A stretch of DNA of 64,000 nt from Mugil cephalus (lineage: Eukaryota; Chordata; Actinopteri; Mugiliformes; Mugilidae), in assembly GCF_022458985.1 (NCBI RefSeq), contig NC_061770.1, forward strand, positions 33,089,599 through 33,153,598, in the 5' to 3' direction. Shown here in pieces: positions 34,507 to 45,585 of this stretch. The notes beneath the pieces were generated by a model, which worked only from the letters and a program-made list of their open reading frames with translations, did not search any database and was not told where the DNA came from. A program made the translations under genes and the position numbers. Each line of letters opens with the position of its first letter. Positions within the stretch are counted from its first letter, which is position 1.

Positions 34507-35395
34507 GTAAGTAGGTTCAAACTGCTTAATATATTTAGTTTTGTGTTAATTGTGTTAATTCTTTGTATTTACTGTCAAAGGTTTCACTGGTTGATGATAG
34601 GTTATTCATTCAGTTCAGGAAATCAGTTCAAACCAGATAACTTTTCACATTGGATCTTTTATCCAAACCTGGAAAATCTCTCTCATGACTTGTTTAGAAA
34701 ACATGTCAGCATAATAACTTATCATTCTTTCCATGAGCTTCTTTGTCGATCTTTGTTTGGACTGATCACTGATGCTGGATATGTATATGTAAAACACAGA
34801 TTTCCAGGTTGTATTTATGTCTGAATATACAAACTAAGTGACCTGCTAGATCTACAAGCTCATTATGGAGAAATTATGTAGAAACTGATGTAAAAAGTCC
34901 TATGAAGGTGAATGATGTGGATTTTATTTTGCTTGTTTTTTTTTTTTTTATCATAAATGAAGTCAAATCACACCAACATGAACAACACTGTTTGTAGAGA
35001 TGACTGTTGACATAATCATAAGACATTTGACAATAATGGCAATGTCACAATGCAGAAAATAAAATATGTCAACAATCAGTTTTCATGAGCACATCAATGT
35101 CTGACTGAAACGCACCATAAAGTTGTTTAGCAGGAAAACTTCTCCATCAAACAAACAGCGCCTGCTTCAGTGAAGAATTAGTCAAAGTCTGATAACTCCT
35201 CCCTCTCCCTCATGTTTCCTTGTTCCCTCCCCTTTAGATCTCTGCATTGAAGATGGGTCGAACCAACATGTGTTGAAGTGTGAGAGCTGATTGGCTCCAT
35301 TCACTGTAGAGTCACATGTTGTTGAGATCAGAGCACAGACTAGAGTCACTTCTAGGAAACAGAAACTCACTCGGTCGTCGACACTGAGAGGAGAA

Positions 35396-37072
35396 ATGGA
35401 GCAAAAAGGAGTTCATCTGGACAGAGAAACCTTCTCTTGTTCCATCTGTCTGGATCTACTGAGGGATCCTGTGACTACTTCCTGTGGACACAGCTATTGC
35501 ATGAACTGTATTAAAAGCCACTGGGATGGAGAAGACCAGAAGGGAATCTACAGCTGCCCTCAGTGCAGGAAGACTTTCATACCGAGGCCTGTCCTGGAGA
35601 AAAACACCATGTTAGCAGAGTTAGTGGAGCAGCTGGAGAAGACTGGATTCCAAGCTGCTCCAGCTGATCACTGCTATGCTGGACCTGAAGATGTGGCCTG
35701 TGATGTCTGCACTGGGAGGAAGCTGAAAGCCTTCAAGTCCTGTCTGGTCTGTCTGGCCTCTTACTGTGAGAAACACCTCCAACCTCACTACGATGCAGCT
35801 CCATTAAAGAAACACAAGCTGGTGGATCCCTCCAAGAAGCTCCAGGAGAACATCTGCTCTTGTCATGATAAGATGATGGAGATTTTCTGTCGTACTGATC
35901 AGCAGAGTATCTGTTATCTCTGCACAATGGATGAACATAAAGGCCATGAAACAGTCCCAGCTGCAGCAGAAAGGACTGAGAAGCAGAAGGAGGTGGAGGT
36001 GATGCTACAAAACATCCTGCAGGGAATCCAGGAGAGAAAGAAAAATGTGGAGCTGCTTAGACAGGAGCTGAAGGCCATCAAAGACTCTGCTGATAAAACA
36101 GTGGAGGACAGTAAGGAGATCTTCACTGAGATGATCCGTCTCCTCCAGAAAAGAAGCTCTGATGTGGAGCAGCTGGTCAGATCCCAGCAGCAAACTGAAG
36201 AGAGTCGAGTCAAAGATGTTGAGGAGAAGCTGGAGCAGCAGATCACTGAGCTGGAGAGGAAAGGCTCCGAGCTGAAGCAGCTCTTAAACACAGAGGATCA
36301 CAACCAGTTTCTACACAACTACCCCTCACTGCCACCACCCAGTGAGTCTACACACTCATCCAGCATCAAGATTCGTCCTCTGACGTACTTTAAGGATGTG
36401 AAAGCAGCTGTGACAGAGACCAGAGAGAAACTACAGGACATTCTGAGAGAGACATGGACAAACATCTCAGTGACAGTGACTGAAGTGGGTGTTTTACTGC
36501 CACAACCAGAGCCAAAGAGCAGAGATGAATTCTGGAAATATTCACATGAAATCACACTGGATCCAAACACAGCAAACACACATCTGTTATTATCTGAGGG
36601 AAACAGAAAAGTAACAAGAATGAATCAACCTCAGTCTTATTCTGATCATCCAGACAGATTCACTTATTGGAGACAGGTCCTGAGTAGAGAGAGTCTGACT
36701 GGACGTTGTTACTGGGAGGTGGAGTGGAGAGGAAGAGAAAGAGGAGTTCATGTAGCAGTCGCATACAAGAATATGAGCAGAGCAGGGAACTTAGAGGAAT
36801 GTGGATTTGGATCCAATGACAAATCTTGGTCATTATATTGTGGACCAAACAGTTATAGATTTTGGTACAACAATGTCCCAACTTCTGTCTCAGGTCCTGT
36901 TTCCTCCAGAGTAGGAGTGTACCTGGATCACAGAGCAGGTCTTCTGTCTTTCTATAGAGTCTCTGAAACCATGACTCTCCTCCATAGAGTCCAGACCACA
37001 TTCACTCAGCCTCTCTATGCTGGACTTGGTCTTTTTCCTGGATCCTCTGCTGAGTTGATTAAAGTCAAATAG
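35396..37072 (+). CDS. TRIM-2: intact TRIM protein, RING-B-box-coiled coil-PRY-SPRY, 558 aa
   Basis: The chosen start is ATG 35396-35398, which opens the conserved [13 protein letters not shown] of all copies; the frame is open further upstream but without ATG. The RING (C15, C18, C30, H32, C35, C38, C54, C57) is complete. Two B-box-like zinc segments cover about 100-185, a coiled coil about 190-310, and PRY-SPRY about 385-558 (LDPNTAN, LTGRCYWEVEW, DKSWSL, RVGVYLDHRAG). It is a single-coding-exon fish TRIM of the TRIM16/TRIM25-like, finTRIM-type group, predicted to be a cytoplasmic E3 ubiquitin ligase in innate immunity. The leader exon is at 34430-34506 and the poly(A) signal at 37502-37507. 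It is the only copy here with all domains and the normal C-terminus. Confidence 0.9.
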   Translation: MEQKGVHLDRETFSCSICLDLLRDPVTTSCGHSYCMNCIKSHWDGEDQKGIYSCPQCRKTFIPRPVLEKNTMLAELVEQLEKTGFQAAPADHCYAGPEDVACDVCTGRKLKAFKSCLVCLASYCEKHLQPHYDAAPLKKHKLVDPSKKLQENICSCHDKMMEIFCRTDQQSICYLCTMDEHKGHETVPAAAERTEKQKEVEVMLQNILQGIQERKKNVELLRQELKAIKDSADKTVEDSKEIFTEMIRLLQKRSSDVEQLVRSQQQTEESRVKDVEEKLEQQITELERKGSELKQLLNTEDHNQFLHNYPSLPPPSESTHSSSIKIRPLTYFKDVKAAVTETREKLQDILRETWTNISVTVTEVGVLLPQPEPKSRDEFWKYSHEITLDPNTANTHLLLSEGNRKVTRMNQPQSYSDHPDRFTYWRQVLSRESLTGRCYWEVEWRGRERGVHVAVAYKNMSRAGNLEECGFGSNDKSWSLYCGPNSYRFWYNNVPTSVSGPVSSRVGVYLDHRAGLLSFYRVSETMTLLHRVQTTFTQPLYAGLGLFPGSSAELIKVK

Positions 37073-37501
37073 ACAGAAGTCTCTTCAGGGACAGTTGGTT
37101 AAAATGTGTCTTCTAGCCTCCAGGTGGTTTGGTCTCCATGGTTGTAGCTGAGAGCTCATTGTTGTGTCGTGTCTTCATTGCTCAGAGATCAGCTGTCCAT
37201 CACACTTTGTGGGCGGTACTTTGTCGTCTCCTGCTTTGTTGTTTGCTTGATGTTGGACTGTGTTTGGGTTTTCTCCTTCCTGTGTCTGTTTAGCCACGGA
37301 GGCTCTCACTGCTCACCATGACTTTGATTCACATAAACTGACATTTGTCCACATGACAATCTGAACTTGTCTGAGCTCTGGACGTCTCATCAACATTTTT
37401 GTTGATGTGTTTGTATGTTGTTGTTTCTAAACTCACTGAACAAGAGTCATTGATCAGACTTTACTGATTTAATGGGGAACAAACTGAAGCTTCACATGAT
37501 G

Positions 37502-37507
37502 AATAAA
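37502..37507 (+). terminator. Poly(A) signal of TRIM-2
   Basis: AATAAA about 430 bp after the stop codon; the equivalent is deleted from TRIM-3. Confidence 0.6.
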
Positions 37508-37554
37508 GCTGCTGTTTGTCACACATGAACAAATGACCGTCTCCTGTCTTGATG

Positions 37555-38005
37555 GGATCTCAAACAAAGCTCTTGTAGAAAATGTGGAGCTAAGGTGAGG
37601 AGACTTTGACTTAGACAGACTTTAATGATTCACAAGGGAAATTACTTTGTCACAGGAGCATCGTTGCACACAAAAGTAACACTCTTAATAATGGAGTTAA
37701 CAGTCACACAACTGAAATTACAAACCTCTGCCAGATGGAGGAGCTATAAGATTATTTTCTGAAGTCAAACTGAATCTTGGATGAAGTTTCACAATAAGAC
37801 TAATTTTTAGTAATTTTGGGGTTTTCAGTATTTTTTTTAATTCAGTTTATATGTTTTTCAACACTGAAACTCTCGTAGGCTAATGTGATAATGTGATGGA
37901 CCAAAGTATCTGAAAAATGCCGAAATGTTCACCATCAAACTTCACCACTTACTGCATTTAGAGTCTAGTGGAACAAAATATGTTTAACTTAGAACAGGAA
38001 GTGAA
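37555..38005. repeat. TRIM-2 3' flank, inverted copy of 45600-45170
   Basis: tgtggagctaaggtgagg, cctctgccagatgg and the following bases recur inverted next to TRIM-3, so the duplication unit extends beyond the gene. Confidence 0.7.
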
Positions 38006-38269
38006 TTTTATCTTGCAAAAGATATGGTACCCTTCAAGACGGTAGAAAACGAGGGGTTCAAACGCCTGCTTAAAGTAGTTGAGCCGTGGTTCGAGCTGCC
38101 CAGACGAAAATACTTCTCCAACACGGCCATGCCACGTCTCTACTCTGAATGCAGAGAAAATATTGTCTGTTTTTCATTTTTCAATTTAAGATCGTGATAA
38201 AATCGAAATCGTGATTTTATTTTTTCAAAAATTGTATTTTTGCCATATTGCCCACCCCTACGTCTGAGT

Positions 38270-38490
38270 AAAGTTTCCCATGTTTGTGTTTGAGGTGATT
38301 CTGGTATAAGACTGGAGTTGGGAAGATTCAAGGTGCTACAGACCACAATGGTGTCATGTGACTGAGGTGATTTTCTTCCGCTGGTCTCAGCAACAGTTGA
38401 TTTGACTTTTCAGGGTCAAGTGAAATGTTGTTTTCTCATGATGTCCCTGTTCACCTGAATTCACCCTGTAGGACAATAAAGTACTTTGGA
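38270..38490. repeat. Segment repeated inverted at 63480-63690
   Basis: gtttcccatgtttgtgtttg and ctcatgatgtccctgttc mark both copies. Confidence 0.65.
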
Positions 38491-38551
38491 AACACAAACT
38501 CAGTGCTACAAGACAACAAACAACAACATGTGTGTGTGTGTGGTTTTATTG

Positions 38552-38589
38552 GGGAACTGGTTCACCAAGAACTTGGTGAACCAGTTCCC
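38552..38589. repeat. Perfect 18-bp inverted repeat with 2-bp spacer
   Basis: gggaactggttcaccaag is followed by aa and its exact reverse complement. A second inverted repeat (15-bp arms 38598-38612 and 38649-38663) follows at once. Confidence 0.95.
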
Positions 38590-38809
38590 TCTCATCTAGA
38601 CACAGACTTCTGAATTTTATAGAAGTGGATCTAGAGTTTTGCAAAATGCAGAAGTCTGTGTCTTCACCCTGTAGGCCAATAAGGCTCTTTGTAAATATAA
38701 CCTCAGTGCTACAAGCCAACAAACAAGGCGTGTGTATGTGTCTAGATTTAGAGTTTTTTTGTTTTATTCTTGTGTAACTGTGGCTCCGATTAAAGAAGAC
38801 TAACCTTTT

Positions 38810-39330
38810 AAAATGGAGCTGATGAGTAGAATGAGCCTCCTTCAGCTCCAACTCTGTAACACAACTAATCTTGTTGTCACACACAGACATATGAGGTTCC
38901 CTTCCCTCAGTGATGTGGTTCTACTGTGTTTTTTACATGAACACACACACATGGTCCTCGTTTCTTGAGACGTGTCACTGTAGTTTTTATCTTTATTCTG
39001 CTATAGTTTGGAGTCAGGTCTTTGTAATGATTAGAGAGCTTCTCCACTCACACTAGTGTCTCTCTGACAAACTAAACATCTAAATTCTCACTAACGTTCA
39101 TATCAAAGAGAAGAGCTGCTGCTGGTAAACACACAGACACTTGGTCACAACTTTGTCTGGACTCAGAAGCTCCTGTTTCTAAAAGTCTGGTGAGCTACAG
39201 CAGGAAACAACGTCTTCCCACAGATCTTTTAGAGAGTTAGTCCAGATCACCTTCCTGAACACTGAGCTCATTTTATATGAACGTGTATCAGGTTTGATCT
39301 AAAGCTGTTTCTATGACAACAGTGAGGGCC
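38810..39330. repeat. Pieces shared with the 5.5-6.8 kb and 63.4 kb regions
   Basis: 38810-38935 matches 5505-5610, and 39171-39330 matches 6640-6790. Confidence 0.6.
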
Positions 39331-39334
39331 AACA

Positions 39335-40700
39335 CTTGTCACCTGTGACAGACTAGTTCAGAGTTCAGAGAAACCAGGCGACTGGTGGTTTGGTGACAAG
39401 AATCAAAACGGGTGAGAGAGTCAGAGTCAGGCTGATGGATCCGTGGTGGATATAAACCACAACTATCAGCTTCAGGAGACGTGATGACAATTTCACTTCT
39501 TTTCTTTTTCTTTTTTTTCTTGTTTTCAGTCAGAAAAACTAAAAGCATTTCTTTTTCAACATTCTGAAAACTTCTCTTTTACTCCTCCCTGTGTTTGTGG
39601 GAGGAGTAAAATAGTTCATTGGTCTATTTGCCCAGAATAAAAGGAGAAGGAGATTATTTCTCATCAGTGTGTAACTGGTGTTTGACCTGTGCGGATCTTT
39701 GGTTTGTGTTATCCAGGTCTTATCATCACATTACCATGAGCTTCAGATGAGGACGGAGGACCACAGTGTTTCTCTATTATATTGTTTATTCTTTTGTTTC
39801 TTCGTCTAACTTCTTCTTCCAGATCTGTGTCCTCTGTGTTAAGTGTCTTGTGTGTTTCTTTTGTTTACTTCTTACTAAAATCTAGACTGGTTTCCACCTG
39901 TAACAGTCTGAACATGCTGCTCACTGGTTCATTACAAAATGAAAAAAAGAAAAATGTTTTCAGTTGTTTCTGAATGATTTCAAACACCAGTCTTTGAAAT
40001 CTAATTAAATACGTTTTAAAGTATCTAAGTTGTGTGAATTTAATAAATGCACCATCTTTACAAGTAGACAGAGTGGCGCCATCTTGTGGCAGAACAGTGC
40101 AGTAGATGGTCCTGGTTGTATGTGCTGTGAGTGACCTTTGACCTGATGTGTTGATGACTCTTGGAACAAGTTATGAACAAAGACTCACTTCCATCATCGT
40201 CTTTAAAGTAGAGACATGACTCCTTCAGACCTTCCTTGTATCTGTCCTTTTAGGCCTCTCATATTCAAGAATTATAAAATATTCAACCTCCTAACATGTT
40301 CGTTGATATCGTTAAGAATCTGGGTGGACGGCAAAAGAAGAATTGAACAAAGAAACATGTTTCTAGTCTGATCACATGACAATAAACTCTTTGAAAGTTT
40401 AATCTCAAACAGTCGATGCTGCAGCCACTGATCTGAAACTAGAAAACACACGTGTTGATTTAATAACTACAGATCCTGGTCAATGATTTATTTTTATTTC
40501 TTTACTGCTGACAGTTACCTCAGTCAGGTCAGTTATTCATAACTGTTCAGGTATGAAAGAACAGCCTGTAGACGTGGCTCTGCAGAGTTGGACACAGAGT
40601 CAACAGCATTCATCCGGCATCTTTGTGTCTTTCCTTTTTGGATGTGCGTGTTTTTGAGTAAACTGGATGTTTTCTGTTCACTGTGGGTTTGGATGAGGTG
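39335..40700. other. Non-coding stretch, no gene recognised
   Basis: No domain-bearing frame is seen. A CTCF-like gcgccatcttgtgg lies at about 40077. A donor-like GACAAG/GTAAAT at about 40785 could end a leader exon of the Ig gene, on weak evidence. Confidence 0.4.
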
Positions 40701-41707
40701 TTGTGATAGTTTTCATCGTCTATCCAGAGCAGAGAGAATGTAGACTGAAAGAAGAAATAACCAGACGAGTCAACACACTGACAAGGTAAATAACAAAGCT
40801 TCATTTCTTCTATTGGAACAAGTCAAACTCCTTGTTACACTCTGTTACTGTGAATCAACAATGTAGAGAAGGTTGTTGGACAGATGAGTTTTTCTTTGTT
40901 GTAGTTAGAAGGACTTGAAATCCTCTTTCAGATCAACATCAGTGTTCATTAATGTAGCTTGAGGATGTTTTATTTATTTAAATGGAGGAAAACAAAACCT
41001 CTTAAGTTGAGCACTCTTTATACGACAACTTTCACTACAACTATAGTGTGATTAATCTGGACTTGAGCAAACAGTAAGTGAGCGGTTAAAGTCAAACTCA
41101 AGCAGCTGTCAAAGAGAAATCTGACTCCAGACTGTAGAGACAGATAATATCTCTGGACAGATGCCAGAGTCTCTGTGTGGTGAGGTACGTTTTGACAGTC
41201 ATCTGAGAAGCTTCTTCAGTTCTAAGAGACTGGTAGGAAGTTGAGGTTTAAATAGGAAACTCCATGAAATGACCAGACGGTATGTGTTTCTACATTTAAA
41301 TGTAGCCCATCAGAAAACATGACTTGTTTCTGTTAATGAGCAGAAACTGGCTCATTACTACAGTTTAAATTATTGTGTTATATTCACTATCTCACTGGAC
41401 AAGAGAAAGAGGAGAAGAAAGATATGAGAGAAAATTAGAGAAAATGTTTATTTTTACATAAAAAATGCTCTTGTTTGTATTTTGTCTTCAAATGCAGAAA
41501 TATTCGTTTCTTTGAGGTTCTACTGTCCATCACAACCTGGTCTGGAACTTTAAGACTGTGCAGTGCATCAGTGACATTTCTTCAACAGAGAAAACTGAAA
41601 ATGTAAATGTTTCCAATTGGTGAAAGTCAAAGTTTGAAAATTGAAAATGAATTCAAATGCACCATCTTTAGAAACTCTTCACCTCTGTCTCCTCTGACAG
41701 GGAGAAG

Positions 41708-42981
41708 ATGATCTGCGGGATCCTGCTGCTCATCATCCTCAACTCATGTGTCTGTGGTCAGTTTAGAAATGGACTTGTTGAAGTCCAAATCAATTGTCAG
41801 TCTTCAATGATGGAGCTGAAAGACTCCCATGTTCCAGTTCTCAGTGTGTCTGTTCTTTATCTTTCTCTCTCTGTCTCCTCAGCAGCAACATTTGAAGTGA
41901 ATGTGACACAGAGCTCCTATCAGGCAGAGGAGAACCACCACATCACACTGGAGTGGACCTTCACCACCAAACCTGACTCTTCATACAAATATCTGTTCAT
42001 TGTCTGTAGCTTCTTCATCAAACATCAAGAGAAAGAGTTGACTCTGTATCATGTACATGAAGGTGTTGAGGTGTCAGAGTCTCAGGATGAACGGTTTTCA
42101 GGACGAGTCCAGGGAGACAAAGACGTCCTCAGAGAAGGACGAATCAGACTCCACGTGTCCAGACTCAGGATTAATGACTCTGGTCTGTACCAGTGTGAAG
42201 TCACCACAGATTATGGCTCCAGATCTGGTAGATGTGAACTCAACGTCACTGGTAAGTTGACAGAGTTCCGTATATACACCGATCAGCCACAACATTATGA
42301 CCTTATTATTATTATTATTATTATTATGACAGGAAAACTTTAAAACCATCTTGTGATGATTCTTTGTTCTGCTGGGAAACTTTTGGACCTGACATTCATT
42401 CATTCATTCTTATGGATGTTACTCAGACATGTAGCCCCCACCTAGACCAGACCACACACCCCCACCCCATAACGATGACACTCTTTGATGGCAGCAGCCG
42501 TCCTCAGCAGGATGCAGCCTGACACAGACACAAAAACCTTTTTGGAACAACTCAAAAACATGAAGAACATCACAAGGTGTTGACCTGGCCTCCAAATTCA
42601 CTAGATTCCAAACTGGGGCTGTGATATCTACCACCATTGTCTTCTGTGGACATCCTGGTCTTTTTATTTTGTCAAACTCATGAAGGTGTCCTTTTCTTAG
42701 AATGGACCAAACTTTTCAATTGGCAGCTACTAATGTTCTATGTTCTCCTTACCTCTCTCTTTCCAGCAGCTGCTGATCAGCCTCAGACTCAGAGACCAAC
42801 GTTGAGTCCAGAACCAGATGATGGAAGGAGGAGGACATATCATGAACTGATAGCATCAACAGCAGCAGCGCTACTGCTGTGTCTCTGTTTTATAAGTTTG
42901 TTTGCTCTGGGATTTGAAGAAAACAGAAAGAGACTAAGCAAAATGTTGATGTGTCGGAAACGTCTCATCAAAACCAAATGA
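41708..42981 (+). CDS. Single V-set Ig domain type I membrane protein, three coding exons
   Basis: Exon 1 is 41708-41756 (signal peptide MICGILLLIILNSCVC), exon 2 is 41883-42251 (V-set domain), and exon 3 is 42767-42981 (stalk, membrane helix, short tail). All junctions are phase 1 with GT-AG, giving 210 aa. The V domain has ITLEWTF in place of the usual B-strand Cys, a Cys in FIVCSFF, the F-strand DSGLYQCEV and a further Cys in GRCELNV. NVT and NDS sequons are present. The stalk is PQTQRPTLSPEPDD, then a membrane segment around IASTAAALLLCLCF. The cytoplasmic tail is about 20 basic residues without ITIM or ITAM. It resembles fish B7/butyrophilin-like uncharacterised receptors; the ligand is unknown. 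The poly(A) signal is at 43363-43368. An acceptor-like cctctgacag just before the ATG suggests an upstream leader exon. Confidence 0.75.
42303..42327. repeat. (ATT)n microsatellite in Ig gene intron 2
   Basis: About eight ATT units lie 50 bp after exon 2. Confidence 0.9.
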
Positions 42982-43389
42982 ACCCTGGCTGTTGGATTGT
43001 CACTTTCTGAGTGCATTGTTACACTGTACTGTCTTCTGTAATGTTTCTGTCCAGCGTTTAAATGGAGCACTTATGATAGAATACTCATAATGAATAATGC
43101 ACAATAGACGTGAGTAATGATAATATACTAGGCTTATGTAAGTATCAGGATAACGCAGGGCTATCGCTAGTGTAAGTGTAGCACTCCCCTCAGCCATAGT
43201 GATGAGGGCAGGGCTTATGGGTTCTTTTAAGGTATTTATCAAATGTTTTTATCCCTCATCAACTCCGTTTCAAATATTATCTTGGATCTATTTTTAAAGT
43301 ACACATATGCAGTATATTTTAACCTACCTATGATATCACCTTTCTTAAGTTATAAAAACAACAATAAAGATTTCTGACCAAATGCGTCT

Positions 43390-45060
43390 GTATATCCCTT
43401 TTAGAATGAAACGCTTCGATCTTACTAGCATAATAAAGTGTAATATAACAACACAACACAGGTTTTTAGAAAAACACATTATTGTTTACTTAATAAAGAA
43501 ATGATAACGTATCTGCTTTGTGTCATGTAGATCAGCATCCTTTGGCCACCTCATGAGGGAAGTGATAGAGCCGTAGACAACACATACATGAATGCTCCAC
43601 AACTGCTGTGCTGGCATGTGACTACAAGAAAGCTGCTGTAGCTACCAGATCTGCTCGGGGAGAATCTGGTGCTTCCAGGCGACGTCACGTAGTCGTCAGG
43701 GATGGTGGCGTCACATTTAATAATTGGTTGGTCAACAGGAAGAAGTGGAAGAGAAGTTAGCAGTTTAAGTTAGCGGTTGTTGTCGAAGCAACTTAATGGT
43801 TTTGTTTTGTTTAGCTGTATTTTGTGTTTAATCTTTTTCAGGATAAAAATGCCTACTATACAAATGAACCGACTGAACTCAAGTTATTTTGTCATTTTAT
43901 TCCTTTATTTTTTATGAATGTGATGTCATTGTATTATTATTATTTTTTATTTTTTTGGTGTTTTGTGGAAAATTAATAATTATAAATAAAAACCTTTATT
44001 GAACTATCTCTTCCAAACATATTGTGAAAATAATTTAAACCCAAGCATATAGATGACATCATCTAGAAGCACCGGATACTCCTCGAGCTGATCTGGTACC
44101 TACACCAGTCGCAGAAGAAGACGGTAAACACAGCTGGTAGAAGAACCACTGAGGGATAGCGCCATCTATCTGCACCATAAGTATCACACACGTCATGTAC
44201 AAGATTAAAAAAGCTGAATTATGGATGGATATCTGGTTGTTGATTTGTTTGAAATGCCAGTCTGAGGCAGGAACAACTCCAGCAGTTTATTAAATAATAG
44301 GTCGGATGGAAAGGTTGACACATATCGCCACCTAGTGTGGAGGAGGAGGAGGACATGTTCCCATCAGTTATTCTGTTTTCTCAAACTGGGTATAGACTTC
44401 TGATTTGACTCCATTCAATATCGATTCCCGTGGAGACGTTTCAGATTTGATTTTAGTTTAGCATCAGTTTGCATTTGCAACCAGAGTTTGTTCCCCAGAG
44501 TTTGTGGCTGCTCTAAATCAGTCGAAGAAACTCTGCCCATGTCGACAGTTGAGATTGTGATCACGTTGCTGCTGATGTAAATAACCTGCATCAACACTGG
44601 ACCTATATCTGTGTTCCTGCTGCACACAACCTGACAATAAAGATCCAGTCCTATTGATCTCTATTATATTCACGTTTTCTCTGTGAAGAGGTTCAGATTT
44701 CCACAAGGTGGAAGTGGTTATGTAAATGAAATGTCATGACATTTCTGTCTTTCATCCTCCACGAACCATGAAACTGATGTGGTTAAAATAAAAACGAACA
44801 AAAGGTGATTGTTGGGCGTCTTCTTTCTCTCAACACGTGTTTCTATCCTACAACATAACAGATGAGAAGTATTTTGTTCATCACCTTCTCTTCTGTGAGG
44901 ATGAACAGTTTTATTCACCAGTGATGATCTGATCTCAGTTTGACATTCCTGGACTAAAAGTGCCTCTGCTTGGGCTTCCACCAAGTCTCTGCATATATGG
45001 ATGTACAGATGACCATTTCTAGTTAACAACAGCTATTTAAAATGAAGCTTCAACATTTCC
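43390..45060. other. Non-coding stretch, no gene recognised
   Basis: A 103-codon minus frame (45029-44718) shows no recognised family, signal peptide or splice context. The rest is low-information. Confidence 0.45.
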
Positions 45061-45585
45061 CCTCAACTATTTTCTTTTAGCTAATGCCCTTTAGCAGCTC
45101 AAGCCTTTACATCTCAGCGTCCAGATTTATTTTCAGTAAAAAACAATGTTGTGCATTTAAGCTTTTCTGCAAAATCAGTTCAGATTTATGCATCTACATC
45201 TTCTTTAGCCTCCTGAGGTTGGCTCCATGACGTTCCAGTAAAACCTTCACATATATGATGTGGTGCTTTTGGACAAATTTCAGCATTTTTTAGATACTTT
45301 GGACGATCACATTATAACATTAGCCTCTGAGAACAACACTATATGAACTGAATAAAAAAATACTGAAAACCCCCAAAATTAATTTTGTTGTGAAACTTCG
45401 TCCAAGATTCAGTTTGACTTGAAATCAGAAAATAATCTTATAGCTCCCCCATCTGGCAGAGGTTTGTAATTTCAGTTGTGTGACTGTTAACTCAGTTATT
45501 AAGAGTATTACTTTTATGTGCAACAAAGCTACTGTGAGAAAGTAATTTCACTGGATCATTAAAGTCTGTCTAAGTCAAAGTCTCC

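Noticed and set aside
44718..45029. 103-codon minus-strand frame
   Set aside because: No recognised family, signal peptide or splice sites; a frame of this length is expected by chance.
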